Of a stretch of 64,000 nt of DNA, positions 1 through 9,358 are shown piece after piece. This DNA comes from Nanobdellati archaeon. GTDB taxonomy: Archaea > EX4484-52 > GLR71. How positions within the stretch are numbered: the stretch's first letter is position 1; every line of letters starts with the position of its first letter. The notes under the pieces are model-generated. The model ran no database searches. It worked only from the letters and a program-made list of their open reading frames with translations, and was not told the origin of the DNA. A program made the translations under genes and the position numbers. The stretch is taken from contig JAHYJO010000001.1 in assembly GCA_019429125.1 (NCBI GenBank), forward strand, positions 71,088 through 135,087, written 5' to 3'.

Positions 1-41
1 ATAATTAGTCAAGTATAATTAAATTATTATCTGGTGGTCAA

Positions 42-326
42 ATGGTTGTAAACGAGAAAGAAATTAATAGTATCGTAGGTCTTGACACATTTACTGACAA
101 AGGCTTCTATTGCGGAAAAGTTTCAGATGTGGAACTTGACCTTTCAAAGTTTAGAGTAAGGACAATTGTCATTGATGCCGCAAAAGGCTCATATCTTGCA
201 AGTGTTGTGGGTAGTAAGAAAGGTGTCAAGGTGCCATTTCAGATGGTTCAGGCAGTAAATGATATTGTTATAATTAAGCATATAAAACATTCAGTACCTG
301 ATGATATGCCTGATGATGATGAATAA
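42..326 (+). CDS. PRC-barrel domain protein
   Basis: A 94-residue protein that reads as a single archaeal PRC-barrel domain: an N-terminal stretch (EINSIVGLDTFTDKGFYCG) followed by the alternating strands V-x-D-V-E-L-D and a conserved VPFQMVQAVNDIVII end. Small PRC-barrel proteins of this kind are found throughout Archaea; in other contexts the fold binds RNA or protein partners (RimM, photosynthetic reaction centre), but the role of the free-standing archaeal form is not settled. The ATG is preceded by GGTGGT at a normal ribosome-binding distance. The acidic tail (DDMPDDDE) is typical. It is a monocistronic gene in front of a convergent pair. Family assignment is fairly sure, function is not. 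Confidence 0.8.
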   Translation: MVVNEKEINSIVGLDTFTDKGFYCGKVSDVELDLSKFRVRTIVIDAAKGSYLASVVGSKKGVKVPFQMVQAVNDIVIIKHIKHSVPDDMPDDDE

Positions 327-367
327 TCTTTTATTATTTTTCTATTTTTTGTGTTTTTAATTTGATT

Positions 368-403
<36 letters not shown>

Positions 404-426
404 TTTGATTATAGTATTAATTTATT

Positions 427-1254
427 TTATATTTTTTTTACTACTTTTAAATAGAATTCTTTGTCTTTTGGATGAGTTAGAAGTTCTGAAACTTTTTCTT
501 TTTGTATCCATTTGGCTTCGGGATTGTGAGGGTCTGTAGGTCTAAGTTTTGTCTGGTCTGTCTCAAAGAGAAATATATGGATTGTTTTTAATTCTGTTGT
601 GTCTACTTCTTTAGGGTTTTTACCAATTCTGTATCTTTTATAGCTTCCTAGGTCTTTTATCAGTTTAAGCTCGGTTATTCCTGTCTCTTCTTCAATCTCT
701 CTTATGGCAGCTTGGAGTTTGTCTTCACCGGGTTCTATGTGGCCTTTAGGGAGTGACCAGGAAGTTCCTCTTTGGCTTACTACTACTACTTTGCTGTCGT
801 TTACTACTATTCCACCTGCAGTCTCTGTGTTTTTTGTAGGTATCATTTTTTGATTTATAAGTTCTTCCAGTTTTAATATTATTTCATTAATATTTTTTTC
901 ATTTCTTGTCAGATAATCTGTCTTAACGAAAAAACCATTGTAATTTATTTTGTTCCTAATTAATCTTAATTCATCTAAAAAATATATATCTGATTTCTGA
1001 AATTTTGTATTGTATGTGTCTCCTATATATTCGATAAGTGCTTTATGTGCGCCGTCACATTTTATTTTGTATCCATCAAGCATAAGAATTGAAGATATAA
1101 GTTCTGTTATTATTTCATAATATCTTTCTACAATAAGTGAGGGATATTTTGAACTGTTTAGAGTTGACATCATTTCTTGTCTTTTAGTTGCCATGTTCAT
1201 TAATGATTTGGCCTTTTCTTTGTCTGGTGTTATCTTAATCAATCTGTTTTTCAT
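427..1254 (-). CDS. HEPN-like domain fused to Nudix hydrolase
   Basis: 275 residues in two parts. Residues about 1-135 are helical and contain LRLIRNKINYNG, which resembles the RN-x-x-x-[HY] signature of HEPN domains, though without the classic histidine. Residues about 140-275 are a Nudix domain with a full Nudix box starting GHIEPGE and ending REIEEETGI, so the metal-binding glutamates are intact; an Ap4A-pyrophosphatase-like or nucleotide-cleaning activity is the usual role. The start codon overlaps the stop of the upstream HTH-nucleotidyltransferase gene as TAATG, so the two are translationally coupled. HEPN plus MNT is a known toxin-antitoxin pairing; here the HEPN half is joined to a Nudix enzyme. 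The Nudix call is firm, the HEPN call is from the motif and context only. Confidence 0.8.
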   Translation of the reverse strand: MKNRLIKITPDKEKAKSLMNMATKRQEMMSTLNSSKYPSLIVERYYEIITELISSILMLDGYKIKCDGAHKALIEYIGDTYNTKFQKSDIYFLDELRLIRNKINYNGFFVKTDYLTRNEKNINEIILKLEELINQKMIPTKNTETAGGIVVNDSKVVVVSQRGTSWSLPKGHIEPGEDKLQAAIREIEEETGITELKLIKDLGSYKRYRIGKNPKEVDTTELKTIHIFLFETDQTKLRPTDPHNPEAKWIQKEKVSELLTHPKDKEFYLKVVKKI

Positions 1255-1820
1255 TAAAACACCTTCAAGTATCCATTTAAGACAATCCCATTTATTATGT
1301 TGTTTTTTAGTTCTTCACTGAGTATTCTGAAATTGTTGCAATAGAATATGTTTATTTTCCTTTTTAATCGTTTTTCATATTTATTTAGGTTAAGTTTGGT
1401 TTCTTCGCATAATAAGAATAAATTAATATCACTCTCTTTTAGGTCTTCACCTTTTGATGCTGAACCGAATAGGATTATTACGTCGGGCATACATGTATCT
1501 TTTAGTAATGTAAGCAGACCTGAATTTTGAATGTCAAATATCATGTCTATTTTCTTTAGTGATCTGAATTTTTCGTTTTCTCTATTTGCCCAATATACTG
1601 GGTATTGATGTATTCTGTGTTTTGATTTTATGACTAAATTTTCGGTTATAAGCTCATCTAAATATTTTTTTACAGATGTTGGTGCTATTTTTGAAATTCT
1701 GCTTATTTCTCTTAGTTGGAAACCTGCATCTTTTGGTGCGGGATTATCAAAAAAGACGTTTAAAACAGTCCATCTGTTATATTTTTGTAACATATGTAAT
1801 AATATTGTTACAATTGTCAT
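1254..1820 (-). CDS. HTH-nucleotidyltransferase (MNT family)
   Basis: 188 residues. Residues about 15-75 form a winged helix-turn-helix (REISRISKIAPTSVKKYLDE), followed by a minimal nucleotidyltransferase domain with ILFGSASKGEDLKESDINLF. This matches the GSxxxG-x(5)-SDxD motif of MNT proteins, but the second aspartate of the SDxD pair is asparagine (SDIN). In MNT antitoxins this enzyme AMPylates and silences a HEPN toxin partner; the substitution could weaken metal binding. The stop overlaps the start of the HEPN-like/Nudix gene (TAATG). The HTH suggests self-regulation of the pair, as in the second HEPN/MNT module of this window at 30.7-31.8 kb. Family assignment is strong; activity is uncertain. 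Confidence 0.8.
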   Translation of the reverse strand: MTIVTILLHMLQKYNRWTVLNVFFDNPAPKDAGFQLREISRISKIAPTSVKKYLDELITENLVIKSKHRIHQYPVYWANRENEKFRSLKKIDMIFDIQNSGLLTLLKDTCMPDVIILFGSASKGEDLKESDINLFLLCEETKLNLNKYEKRLKRKINIFYCNNFRILSEELKNNIINGIVLNGYLKVF

Positions 1821-1842
1821 ATAAATGTTATGGTTGTGTTAA

Positions 1843-2856
1843 TTATTCTAATCTATATCTTAAAAAACAGATAATTCCACCAAGACCTATTAGTTTTTCA
1901 CCTGCTTCATGTGTTGAGCCGATGACTTCAACTTTACCTGCTGTGTTTTCGACTGCATTAACAATATTTTGTATCTCTTCGTTTTTTATTATACTGTCTG
2001 AAACTATGACTTTATCTATTGCACTCATAGTTGCTGCTTTTTTGACTTCGCTTATTCCATAAGTTACAAGATGGGAGTCTTTGCCAAGAGCTTCCAAGAA
2101 TTTTTCAATTTCTTTTGTCTCTCTTGATATTTCTGAGGATTTTGCAATCAGGTCTACAAAACCACGTTTTATTACTTCATAGATGCCGGTCTCCCCTGTG
2201 ACAGACGATATACCCATTACACATTTATTGTTTAATGACGTGTTTTTTTCTATCAGTTTTGTGATGTTTTCTTTTGTGAATCCGGGGCCTGCAATGATTA
2301 TCTTGTCATATCTTTTTGAGTATTCTTCGAGCGCCTTTATGATCTCTGAATAATATTTGTTGTTTTCATGCGTGTCAAACATTTTTCCTTTGTTTTCGGC
2401 TTCAATTGTTCCAAGCATGTTTACTTGTGTTGCCATCACTTCGCCAAAATCTGCCTTTCTTTCGTCAAGGACTAAAATGAGGATTGTTGTCTTTACGATT
2501 TTTGTGCATTTTTCAAGCTTGTCTATCTCATAATTTTTCCATTGTTTTGTTATAGATATTATGTCATTTGTTTGTATTCTGAAACTGTGATAGCCAAAAC
2601 TTATGTCATCAGGACCTTCCAGTATCTTTCCTTTAAGCCTTAATGATTCTGTCACTTCGTCAAATTCTACAGATTCAATTGATATCTTAAGGTACATTGG
2701 GCGTTTTTCTTTCTTGTCTGTTGTCTCTACAGTGCGGACTGTTTTTGTGCCTATAATGTCACCCTCAGATATAATTTTTGATAAGTTCCAGAGGTCATCT
2801 ATTGTCTCGGCTTTGACTTTTGTCTCTTTTTTTAGATCTTTTGCGAGGATTTTCAT
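1843..2856 (-). CDS. pelA: mRNA surveillance protein Pelota
   Basis: 337 residues, the usual archaeal length. The N-terminal Sm-like domain begins MKILAKDLKKETKVKAETID and includes the basic loop TKTVRTVE; a central eRF1 domain 2-like region holds IIIAGPGFTKENITKLI; the C-terminal eRF1 domain 3-like region runs to residue 337. Pelota enters the A site of stalled ribosomes with an EF1A-type GTPase and, with ABCE1, splits them; unlike eRF1 it has no GGQ motif and none is seen here. Only 22 bp separate it from the HTH-MNT gene on the same strand. The Rqc2/NEMF-like gene at 40 kb belongs to the downstream step of the same quality-control process. Confidence 0.93.
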   Translation of the reverse strand: MKILAKDLKKETKVKAETIDDLWNLSKIISEGDIIGTKTVRTVETTDKKEKRPMYLKISIESVEFDEVTESLRLKGKILEGPDDISFGYHSFRIQTNDIISITKQWKNYEIDKLEKCTKIVKTTILILVLDERKADFGEVMATQVNMLGTIEAENKGKMFDTHENNKYYSEIIKALEEYSKRYDKIIIAGPGFTKENITKLIEKNTSLNNKCVMGISSVTGETGIYEVIKRGFVDLIAKSSEISRETKEIEKFLEALGKDSHLVTYGISEVKKAATMSAIDKVIVSDSIIKNEEIQNIVNAVENTAGKVEVIGSTHEAGEKLIGLGGIICFLRYRLE

Positions 2857-2953
2857 AAATCATCACTTTTTATATCAATTAATCATCAATATTTAAAAAC
2901 TGATGACAACAAATATATACAGATACAGGTATTTAATTATATAGGTAATATAA

Positions 2954-4150
2954 ATGGCAGTTATAAAGCCCGCACCAACGGAACCGTTCACATTTGTGTT
3001 TGCAGCGGCAGTAGTGATATTTTTTACGTTATTTCTGCTTTTTGGGCAGGAACCTCTAACTGATACAACCTCTGATAATCCCATTACAATATCTGATAAA
3101 GGTGAAATCATATTTTTTGCAGATTCTTTAAATCTTATATCTAATAAGACACAGAGCGCAAGGACTGTTGATTTTGGGGATTTTGATGTGGGTCACATTT
3201 CAAAAGAAAGGATTGTAGAGAGCATTGATTCACTTTTGGTTGAGAAAGGGCTATTTAAATCAGCGTCAAAAGAATTTAGTTTTGATGGCGCAACTCTTGA
3301 AAATGCTCATTTGGTGTTTACTGTTTCTGATACTAATGAGTATGGCAATCTGAGGATATATTTAAATGATAAACCTATTTTTGATAATAAGACTGTCAAA
3401 GGTGCAGAATATACTGTTGAATTTAACAATCTCTTGGCACAAAATTATATCCGTATTGAGAGTCAGTCAAGTGGTATACGATTCTGGGCACCTGCAACTT
3501 ATTTGCTTTCTGATGTGAAAGTTTCTGCTGCATCTTTTGATAATGTTGACAAGATGTACTCATTTATTGTCTATGATTATGAGATGGCTGGTTTTGATGC
3601 TATGTTGAGTTATGAGGTAGGGGCTGGTTCAGTAAGACTTGATGACATGAATGTTGAGATTAATGGAAATGATATCAATAGTGAAAAAAGGCCAATGTTC
3701 GGAATTCTCTATAAGGAAACTTTTGATAGAACTGACGGCGTTATAGCTTCTAAGCCCGATACTAATTACATCAAATTCTTTGCTGATGGTGAGGCAATGT
3801 ATGAGGTTGAGGGTGCACAATTGACAATAACTTATTTTGATTCTGATAAGGCTGCGGTGTCTGAGTATACTGTAGTTATTGATGAAGATACTTATGACAA
3901 GATGGCTAACAAGACAATAGTATTGGAATATTATGCTGATAAAGTGTCAAATGATGCGCTTTTAGATGTCTCTTTGAATGAACAGATGTTCAATCATAAG
4001 ACTGTAGTTTATGAGAACCAGATTGTTTTGAGTCAGGATAATTTCAGGCGTGGCAAGACTAATTTGCTTAAGTTTTCAACTTATGGGATATACAAGATTT
4101 CAGATATTGATATAAGAATAGTTGAAGATAAGAATTTTAAGTTGTTTTAG
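2954..4150 (+). CDS. membrane-anchored extracellular protein, unknown function
   Basis: 398 residues. A single hydrophobic segment at about residues 12-33 (FVFAAAVVIFFTLFLLFGQ) after a short cytoplasmic start, then about 360 residues of alternating strands with no recognisable catalytic motif. The pattern of the C-terminal half, with repeated tyrosine-rich strand pairs and ILVLEYYADKV-like segments, suggests two jelly-roll or galactose-binding-like domains, which is inference from secondary-structure feel only. The ATG follows GGTAATATAA. It opens the surface-protein island and is divergent from pelota with only about 100 bp between, so both promoters lie in that gap. No homologue is named with confidence. 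Confidence 0.75.
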   Translation: MAVIKPAPTEPFTFVFAAAVVIFFTLFLLFGQEPLTDTTSDNPITISDKGEIIFFADSLNLISNKTQSARTVDFGDFDVGHISKERIVESIDSLLVEKGLFKSASKEFSFDGATLENAHLVFTVSDTNEYGNLRIYLNDKPIFDNKTVKGAEYTVEFNNLLAQNYIRIESQSSGIRFWAPATYLLSDVKVSAASFDNVDKMYSFIVYDYEMAGFDAMLSYEVGAGSVRLDDMNVEINGNDINSEKRPMFGILYKETFDRTDGVIASKPDTNYIKFFADGEAMYEVEGAQLTITYFDSDKAAVSEYTVVIDEDTYDKMANKTIVLEYYADKVSNDALLDVSLNEQMFNHKTVVYENQIVLSQDNFRRGKTNLLKFSTYGIYKISDIDIRIVEDKNFKLF

Positions 4151-4244
4151 GTGTTTTGTTGGGTGATGGAGATATTTACAGGATTGTGTGATTATGTTTT
4201 ATGAGCTGTTTTTTTGTGTTAGTGTTATGATTTGAGGTTTTTGG

Positions 4245-6194
4245 ATGGATGCTGTTATAGATGAGATGGAGCACAAACGGATTGAATTAACACAGAAAGC
4301 GGCTGCTGTGCAGTTTGAAATTAATGATTTGAATACAAAAATTAGTTCAAGAAAAATGCAAATTCAAAATTTTAAAAATCAAGGTAATAATTTGTTAGTA
4401 AATTCTACTTTTCAAAGTATGAAAGCTCTTCAGTACAGGGTTGGTGCAAAAGAACGGATTCTTAAATCTTTGGAAAATGAGATTAATAATCTTCGGAATG
4501 CTGAAGTCAGTGAAGTTAAGGAAGAAGCTAAAGTTGAAGAAGAGGGTATTAAGTCGGGAAATAAATATTTAGCGGGTGCAATGGCTACTCATGGTTATAT
4601 TAAAAATGTTCATGGGCGTTTTAAAGGTTTTAATCTTTTTTTTTATTTAATTGTTATTCTTGCTCTATATATTGATATTTTTAGTGTTTCAAGTACACCT
4701 TTTGGTGTGATGGTTATACCTTTTTTAGGTGTTATTCCTGTATTTATCCTAATTGAACTTTTTTTTATAGTCTGGTTTTTTATTGAGACAAAGGATGCTG
4801 GCAGTCTTGTTCTTATTTCTATAATTTTTGCGTTAAAGAGAATTATACCTATTTTTATGGATGTACCTTTTGAAAGTTATTTAAAATATGTTCCATTTTT
4901 AATTGTTATATTACTAATTAAATATAAATTACCTTATGAAGGTGGGGGTACTTCTGTAAATTTAAGAAGTATTATATGGACAAGTGTACTTTTTGTAATT
5001 TTTGCTATTATAATATCTCTAATACCTATGGTGACATCTTTGCCATCTTATTGGGGTATTGAAACTGCATCTGTAGCGTCTTATGATACAACTGCACCAG
5101 ATAGTTCTTCAACGTCTTCTGCAGTGCCGGGGATATCAGATTTATGGTGTAAGATTGCTCCTATATTTTGTGATACGTCTACAGATACATCTGGTGATAA
5201 TTCTAATATGGTGGGTAGTGGTGGAACTTCGGATGGGACTGTGAATACAGTTGATTTAGCTTTAGCTGTTCCTTTGAAAACTATTTCAACGAGGGTTGAT
5301 GATTTAGTGTCTACTGGTGAGTTTAATTGGGAAATAAAAAATGATGGTTTAAAATCAATTGATAGTGTATTATTTTTGATGGATGGTTCTCAAATACATG
5401 GTAATCATAGTGGTGAAATATATGATTTAGCCAGGGGGTATAATTCTCTATCAGATAGGCTAGAATATTCTGGAATTGACATTGATGATGGATTATTTTA
5501 TAAATCATTGGGCTTGATTCCTCAAGGAAGAATAAGTTCAATAAATGTTGAATTTGGTAGTCCTGAATGTTCACTTACACAATTTAAAGCTCCAGTGTAT
5601 TTATTATATACTTATGAGATTGATTCTAATATTATGCTTACTTTAGGAAGTAAGGATTGGTGGAATAAACTTGATGAGCAAGGTGTTGCACCTAAATTGA
5701 ATCCTACTAAATCAGTTTCGACTGTAGGACCGTTTTCTATATCTATTTATCCTGGTGAAATAAAACAACCGGTTCTTATTGATAAAGATGAATCTTTTAA
5801 AATATTTATTGAAATATCTAAGAATCATCCGGGACGTGCAGCAATAAGTAGTTTTGATATATATCTCTCTCCTAAGCTTGTACCTCAAGATATTGATACT
5901 ACTAGGTGTTCTTTTGTAGGTTCTACTTCTGATTCATCTTCAAATTTGGATTCGTATGTTCTGAGAGATATATTATTTAATCGAATAAATACTGCAGATC
6001 TTAGTTTAAATAATGGATTAAATCAGGATATGGAATATAAATGTTCATTTAAATATGATTCTGCGGATTTTGATAAGGATTTTAGTGGTGGTTCTGTTCA
6101 AAGGTATATAGGTGTACATGTAGAGTATACATATATTTATGATGGTCTTTTTATCTTAAATACTGGCAATTTTACTGATATTGATGTTTGTTAA
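4245..6194 (+). CDS. coiled-coil multi-pass membrane protein with large extracellular region
   Basis: 649 residues in three parts. Residues 1-90 are a charged coiled coil (heptad-like E, K, N, I pattern). Residues about 130-275 contain roughly six hydrophobic helices, one starting FNLFFYLIVILALYIDIF. The rest, about 280-649, is Ser/Thr/Asp-rich and strand-rich with a few cysteines (CKIAPIFC, CSLTQF, CSFVGS, CSF), consistent with disulfide-stabilised Ig-like domains outside the cell. The C-terminal part shares its general style (PG-EIKQPVLID, STVGPFSISI) with the three lipoproteins that follow. No family was recognised. Cytoplasmic coiled coil plus extracellular domain would suit a structural or sensory membrane protein; that is inference. 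Confidence 0.7.
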   Translation: MDAVIDEMEHKRIELTQKAAAVQFEINDLNTKISSRKMQIQNFKNQGNNLLVNSTFQSMKALQYRVGAKERILKSLENEINNLRNAEVSEVKEEAKVEEEGIKSGNKYLAGAMATHGYIKNVHGRFKGFNLFFYLIVILALYIDIFSVSSTPFGVMVIPFLGVIPVFILIELFFIVWFFIETKDAGSLVLISIIFALKRIIPIFMDVPFESYLKYVPFLIVILLIKYKLPYEGGGTSVNLRSIIWTSVLFVIFAIIISLIPMVTSLPSYWGIETASVASYDTTAPDSSSTSSAVPGISDLWCKIAPIFCDTSTDTSGDNSNMVGSGGTSDGTVNTVDLALAVPLKTISTRVDDLVSTGEFNWEIKNDGLKSIDSVLFLMDGSQIHGNHSGEIYDLARGYNSLSDRLEYSGIDIDDGLFYKSLGLIPQGRISSINVEFGSPECSLTQFKAPVYLLYTYEIDSNIMLTLGSKDWWNKLDEQGVAPKLNPTKSVSTVGPFSISIYPGEIKQPVLIDKDESFKIFIEISKNHPGRAAISSFDIYLSPKLVPQDIDTTRCSFVGSTSDSSSNLDSYVLRDILFNRINTADLSLNNGLNQDMEYKCSFKYDSADFDKDFSGGSVQRYIGVHVEYTYIYDGLFILNTGNFTDIDVC

Positions 6195-6245
6195 ATGTGA
6201 TATTTTGTGAATGATATATAAACAATCTAGCCCTAAATATATATT

Positions 6246-7187
6246 ATGAATAAAGGGATTATGTTTTTGGTTTTTTTTATTTTGGTTATTAGTGGCTGTA
6301 CAGGTGATGGTAATAGTAATGGTGGTTTATCTGTTTCAGGAAATAAAGATACTGAAATACTTGCAATTGATATTCTTTCAATAAATGATTTTGAAATTAT
6401 TCCTTCTGAACAACTTACTCCTGGTAAATCTTTTATACTACGGCTTGAAGCGGAGAATATTGGTAATAATCCTGTAACACTTAAAGTTGATGATTTTGGA
6501 AGTTATGATGGTGATAAGATTCTTTATGATTATTGTTCTGATATATTTAGCTTAGATGACTCTACCACTTCATTTCGATTGAATCCGTCACCTGTTGGTA
6601 TTCATAATGATATTGAGATTAAATCAAATGCTTTGCAGTTTTTTGAATGGAGAATGAAAACATCTGATGATTTAAACACAATGAATGATGCAGGTATTAC
6701 TTGTAATTTTATGTCTCAATTGTCTTATGATGCGGTTGCTTCAACAAATACTTATGTTTATTTTGCAACACCATTTGAGATACTACGAAGTTTTTATACA
6801 AAGCAAAATATGTATCTTTTAGGAAGTAATATTGCAACAAATGGACCTTTGAAAATAAATATAGTGACTGATTATGAACAACCTATTGCAATCGATAATA
6901 ATGCATGGACAATATCTATAAATATTGAAAATGTCGGTGATGGTCTTGCTGAGATTATAAGTCTCAATCTTGTGCAACCTAAAGAAATTAGTTATGATAT
7001 AAATTTTGAGTGCGATCTTAATAAGGCTGAGAATCTTGATATTTATAAAGGGGGTTCTGATTTTATAACTTGTATGTTTACACCACCTCATGAAGATGTA
7101 CTTATTGCTACTGCTTATAAGATTAAGGCTGTGGCAAAGTATACATATACAGTTACTGATAGTATTCAAGTAACTGTCAAGCCGTAA
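6246..7187 (+). CDS. predicted lipoprotein, surface paralogue 1
   Basis: 313 residues beginning MNKGIMFLVFFILVISGCTGDG: a short basic start, a hydrophobic core and a lipobox ISGC, so the cysteine at position 18 is the expected lipidated residue. The remainder is two Ig-like strand-rich halves with the phrase TNGPLKINIVTDYEQPIAI, which matches TAGPIHVNLAGQQNI and TAGPIEVVMTTEQPM in the next two genes; the three are clearly paralogues in tandem. A TATATAAA box about 30 bp upstream of the ATG and the lack of a Shine-Dalgarno suggest a leaderless transcript. Likely anchored on the outer face of the membrane beneath the S-layer. Function unknown. Confidence 0.8.
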   Translation: MNKGIMFLVFFILVISGCTGDGNSNGGLSVSGNKDTEILAIDILSINDFEIIPSEQLTPGKSFILRLEAENIGNNPVTLKVDDFGSYDGDKILYDYCSDIFSLDDSTTSFRLNPSPVGIHNDIEIKSNALQFFEWRMKTSDDLNTMNDAGITCNFMSQLSYDAVASTNTYVYFATPFEILRSFYTKQNMYLLGSNIATNGPLKINIVTDYEQPIAIDNNAWTISINIENVGDGLAEIISLNLVQPKEISYDINFECDLNKAENLDIYKGGSDFITCMFTPPHEDVLIATAYKIKAVAKYTYTVTDSIQVTVKP

Positions 7188-7264
7188 ATATTGTTTTTAT
7201 GGAATATAACCAAAAAGTATATATAGGGGGTATAATAAAGTTATTATTGTTAGCTGGTGATATA

Positions 7265-8260
7265 ATGTCTTTGAATATCAGAAAAATGTTTGTGTATGTG
7301 ATGGTTTTTATGACTGTTTTTGTACTTGGTTGTACTGGCAGTGGAAATATGACCTCGGGAGCATCGGATGTTGGTGTTGTGATAACTGAATTTATGTTTG
7401 ATACTCCTGCTGTATATCATAAAGATCAAGTAAATTTATGGCTTGTCCTTGAAAATCAGGGTGCAAAACAGGTTGCAGGTGATACTTCTGTGTTTATATA
7501 TGGACAGACAATATCTACTACTAATAAATCTTGGCAAGTATTTGGTGTACCTTCTTTAGAGCCTAAAACAGAGGATAGTAATATGGATTCTGTAACTTTG
7601 GAGGGTTCATGGAAAATACCGAATTATGATTTCCTTCCACCACAGCCTGATATGGGTGTGCCTGGTGGTGTTGCTACGTTTGAAGCAACAATGGTTGCAC
7701 CTGAATTAGAACAAGGTGAATCAACACAATATACATTTTATACAAGGGTGTGTTATCCATATGAAACAAGCATGTTATCAACTGTTACTTCAAGTTCTAG
7801 GCAAGAAATGAGGATACAGCAGGATACAAGTGCAGTTGAGAATGTAAATACTGCTGGACCTATTCATGTTAATCTTGCAGGACAACAGAACATTGTTGCA
7901 AGAGGCAGTACAATCCCTGTAATTTTCACAATAACTGATGTTGGTGGTGGGTTCTCGACATCTATGGGGACTGTATGTGCTTCAACTCCTAGTAGTATGG
8001 ATCGCGGTAAAGTTGATGTTAAAATTGAGGTTGAAGGTGTAATACTTGATGGTAGTAATACAATGCCTTATGGTGATGCTAATGGGACTCCTAACTGTAA
8101 TAAAACAGTTAAATTAATAAATGGTCAAGCAGAGATGAGATGTTCTATACCTGTTGATCCTAATCAACCTACAAGAGAATATCATATTCGTGCTGTTGCT
8201 GAATATAAGTATTATGTTGGTAGTGATGCACCGATAACAGTTGATTACATTTCGGATTAA
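7265..8260 (+). CDS. predicted lipoprotein, surface paralogue 2
   Basis: 331 residues with signal peptide and lipobox ending VFVLGC at about residue 23. The ATG at 7265 is chosen over an upstream in-frame ATG at 7199 because GGTGATATA immediately precedes it and the signal peptide then starts properly; a TATA-like GTATATATA lies near 7217. The mature part has Ig-like strands, a conserved TRVCYPYETS cysteine segment shared with the third paralogue, and AGPIHVNLAGQQNI. The C-terminal CSIPVD...YHIRAVAEYKYYV matches the C-terminus of paralogue 1 (YKIKAVAKYTYTV). No catalytic signature. Probably an externally anchored binding or scaffolding protein, but that is inference from location. Confidence 0.8.
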   Translation: MSLNIRKMFVYVMVFMTVFVLGCTGSGNMTSGASDVGVVITEFMFDTPAVYHKDQVNLWLVLENQGAKQVAGDTSVFIYGQTISTTNKSWQVFGVPSLEPKTEDSNMDSVTLEGSWKIPNYDFLPPQPDMGVPGGVATFEATMVAPELEQGESTQYTFYTRVCYPYETSMLSTVTSSSRQEMRIQQDTSAVENVNTAGPIHVNLAGQQNIVARGSTIPVIFTITDVGGGFSTSMGTVCASTPSSMDRGKVDVKIEVEGVILDGSNTMPYGDANGTPNCNKTVKLINGQAEMRCSIPVDPNQPTREYHIRAVAEYKYYVGSDAPITVDYISD

Positions 8261-8353
8261 TCATCTCTCTTTTTTTTTATTTTTTCAATAGTTCTCTTAT
8301 TTTTTTGGTTTTTGTATTTAATCTATTTAAATATGGGTGATACAAGAATTAGT

Positions 8354-9358
8354 ATGAGTTCTAATAGTCATTCTTATATCTATTTATTTGTTGCAGTTGT
8401 GCTTTTTTTATCAGGATGCACTGGTGATACTTATTCAACAGGGAGTTCATCTTCAGGTTTTTCAGGTTATGGTAACGGAATAAAGATACAATCTTTCGGG
8501 TTTTCGTCAGATAAGGTCTATAGTGGTATTCCTGCAGTCCTTTCTGTTGAAATGCAAAATCTTGGTGCAAAAGATACAGAAAATATTTATGTGTATCTTT
8601 ATGGGTTGAGCAGGGGTGAGAATGAGTGGTTCAATGATATTTCTGATATAGATTATAGTGGTGCTGAGATGGCTTCAGGAGACCCTAGGATACTTGTTAT
8701 TGATTCACTTATGGCACCTGTTAAAAGTATGGATTCAAGTGGTGAGTCTGCATATATCTCATGGGTCATGGATGCACCTCGAGATCTGCCTGAGGAACAG
8801 GTGTTTAAGTATTCAGCAGGAGTACGTATATGTTATCCTTATGAAACAACAGCTGTTGCTAAAATTGAGGTTTTAGGCAAAGAAGAATATCTTTCAAGGA
8901 ATAGTAATGGTCGTCTTAAAATGCATCCTATTGTACTTTCTACAACAGCAGGACCTATTGAAGTTGTTATGACAACAGAACAGCCCATGCTGCTTACAGA
9001 GGGGGATAAATTGACATTTAGGGCAAAGCTTGTTGATCGTGGTGGTGGCACAATTACTATGAATGATTGTATTGGTGCGGTTGATTGGGAAAATAATGTT
9101 CTTGACCTTTTTACGCTTCATGATAAGGTTATTATTACATTGGGGGGTAGAGATTGCGAGTTAGGTCTTCGGGAATTATATTTTAAAATTTCAAATTCGG
9201 AGCCACCAACAGCGGACTTTCCTGTAACTTGTAGTGTTCCATCATTTGATACTCCCGAACTTAGTCTTGATCTCGCTATGAAGCTTGATTACAATTACTT
9301 TATTGACAAGAGTGCAGTAATCAGTGTTGAGGGCATGGGTGAAAAAAAACTTGAATAG
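8354..9358 (+). CDS. predicted lipoprotein, surface paralogue 3
   Basis: 334 residues with a hydrophobic segment and lipobox LFLSGC. In-frame ATGs occur at 8312, 8333 and 8354. A TTTAAATA box at about 8326 would put transcription start near 8354, so the last one, on a leaderless transcript, fits best; 8333 is the alternative. The protein shares VRICYPYETTAVAKIEV and AGPIEVVMTTEQPM with paralogue 2, and the LDLAMKLDYNYFID end with both. Three cysteine pairs in similar positions suggest conserved disulfides. It is last in the tandem and faces the convergent gene ending at 9852 across an unusual 490-bp gap. Function unknown; the family relation is clear. Confidence 0.78.
   Translation: MSSNSHSYIYLFVAVVLFLSGCTGDTYSTGSSSSGFSGYGNGIKIQSFGFSSDKVYSGIPAVLSVEMQNLGAKDTENIYVYLYGLSRGENEWFNDISDIDYSGAEMASGDPRILVIDSLMAPVKSMDSSGESAYISWVMDAPRDLPEEQVFKYSAGVRICYPYETTAVAKIEVLGKEEYLSRNSNGRLKMHPIVLSTTAGPIEVVMTTEQPMLLTEGDKLTFRAKLVDRGGGTITMNDCIGAVDWENNVLDLFTLHDKVIITLGGRDCELGLRELYFKISNSEPPTADFPVTCSVPSFDTPELSLDLAMKLDYNYFIDKSAVISVEGMGEKKLE

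Noticed and set aside
1676-2062. Plus-strand ORF of 128 codons opposite the MNT and pelota genes
   Set aside because: It runs antisense to two clear genes with good family matches and shows no family features of its own.
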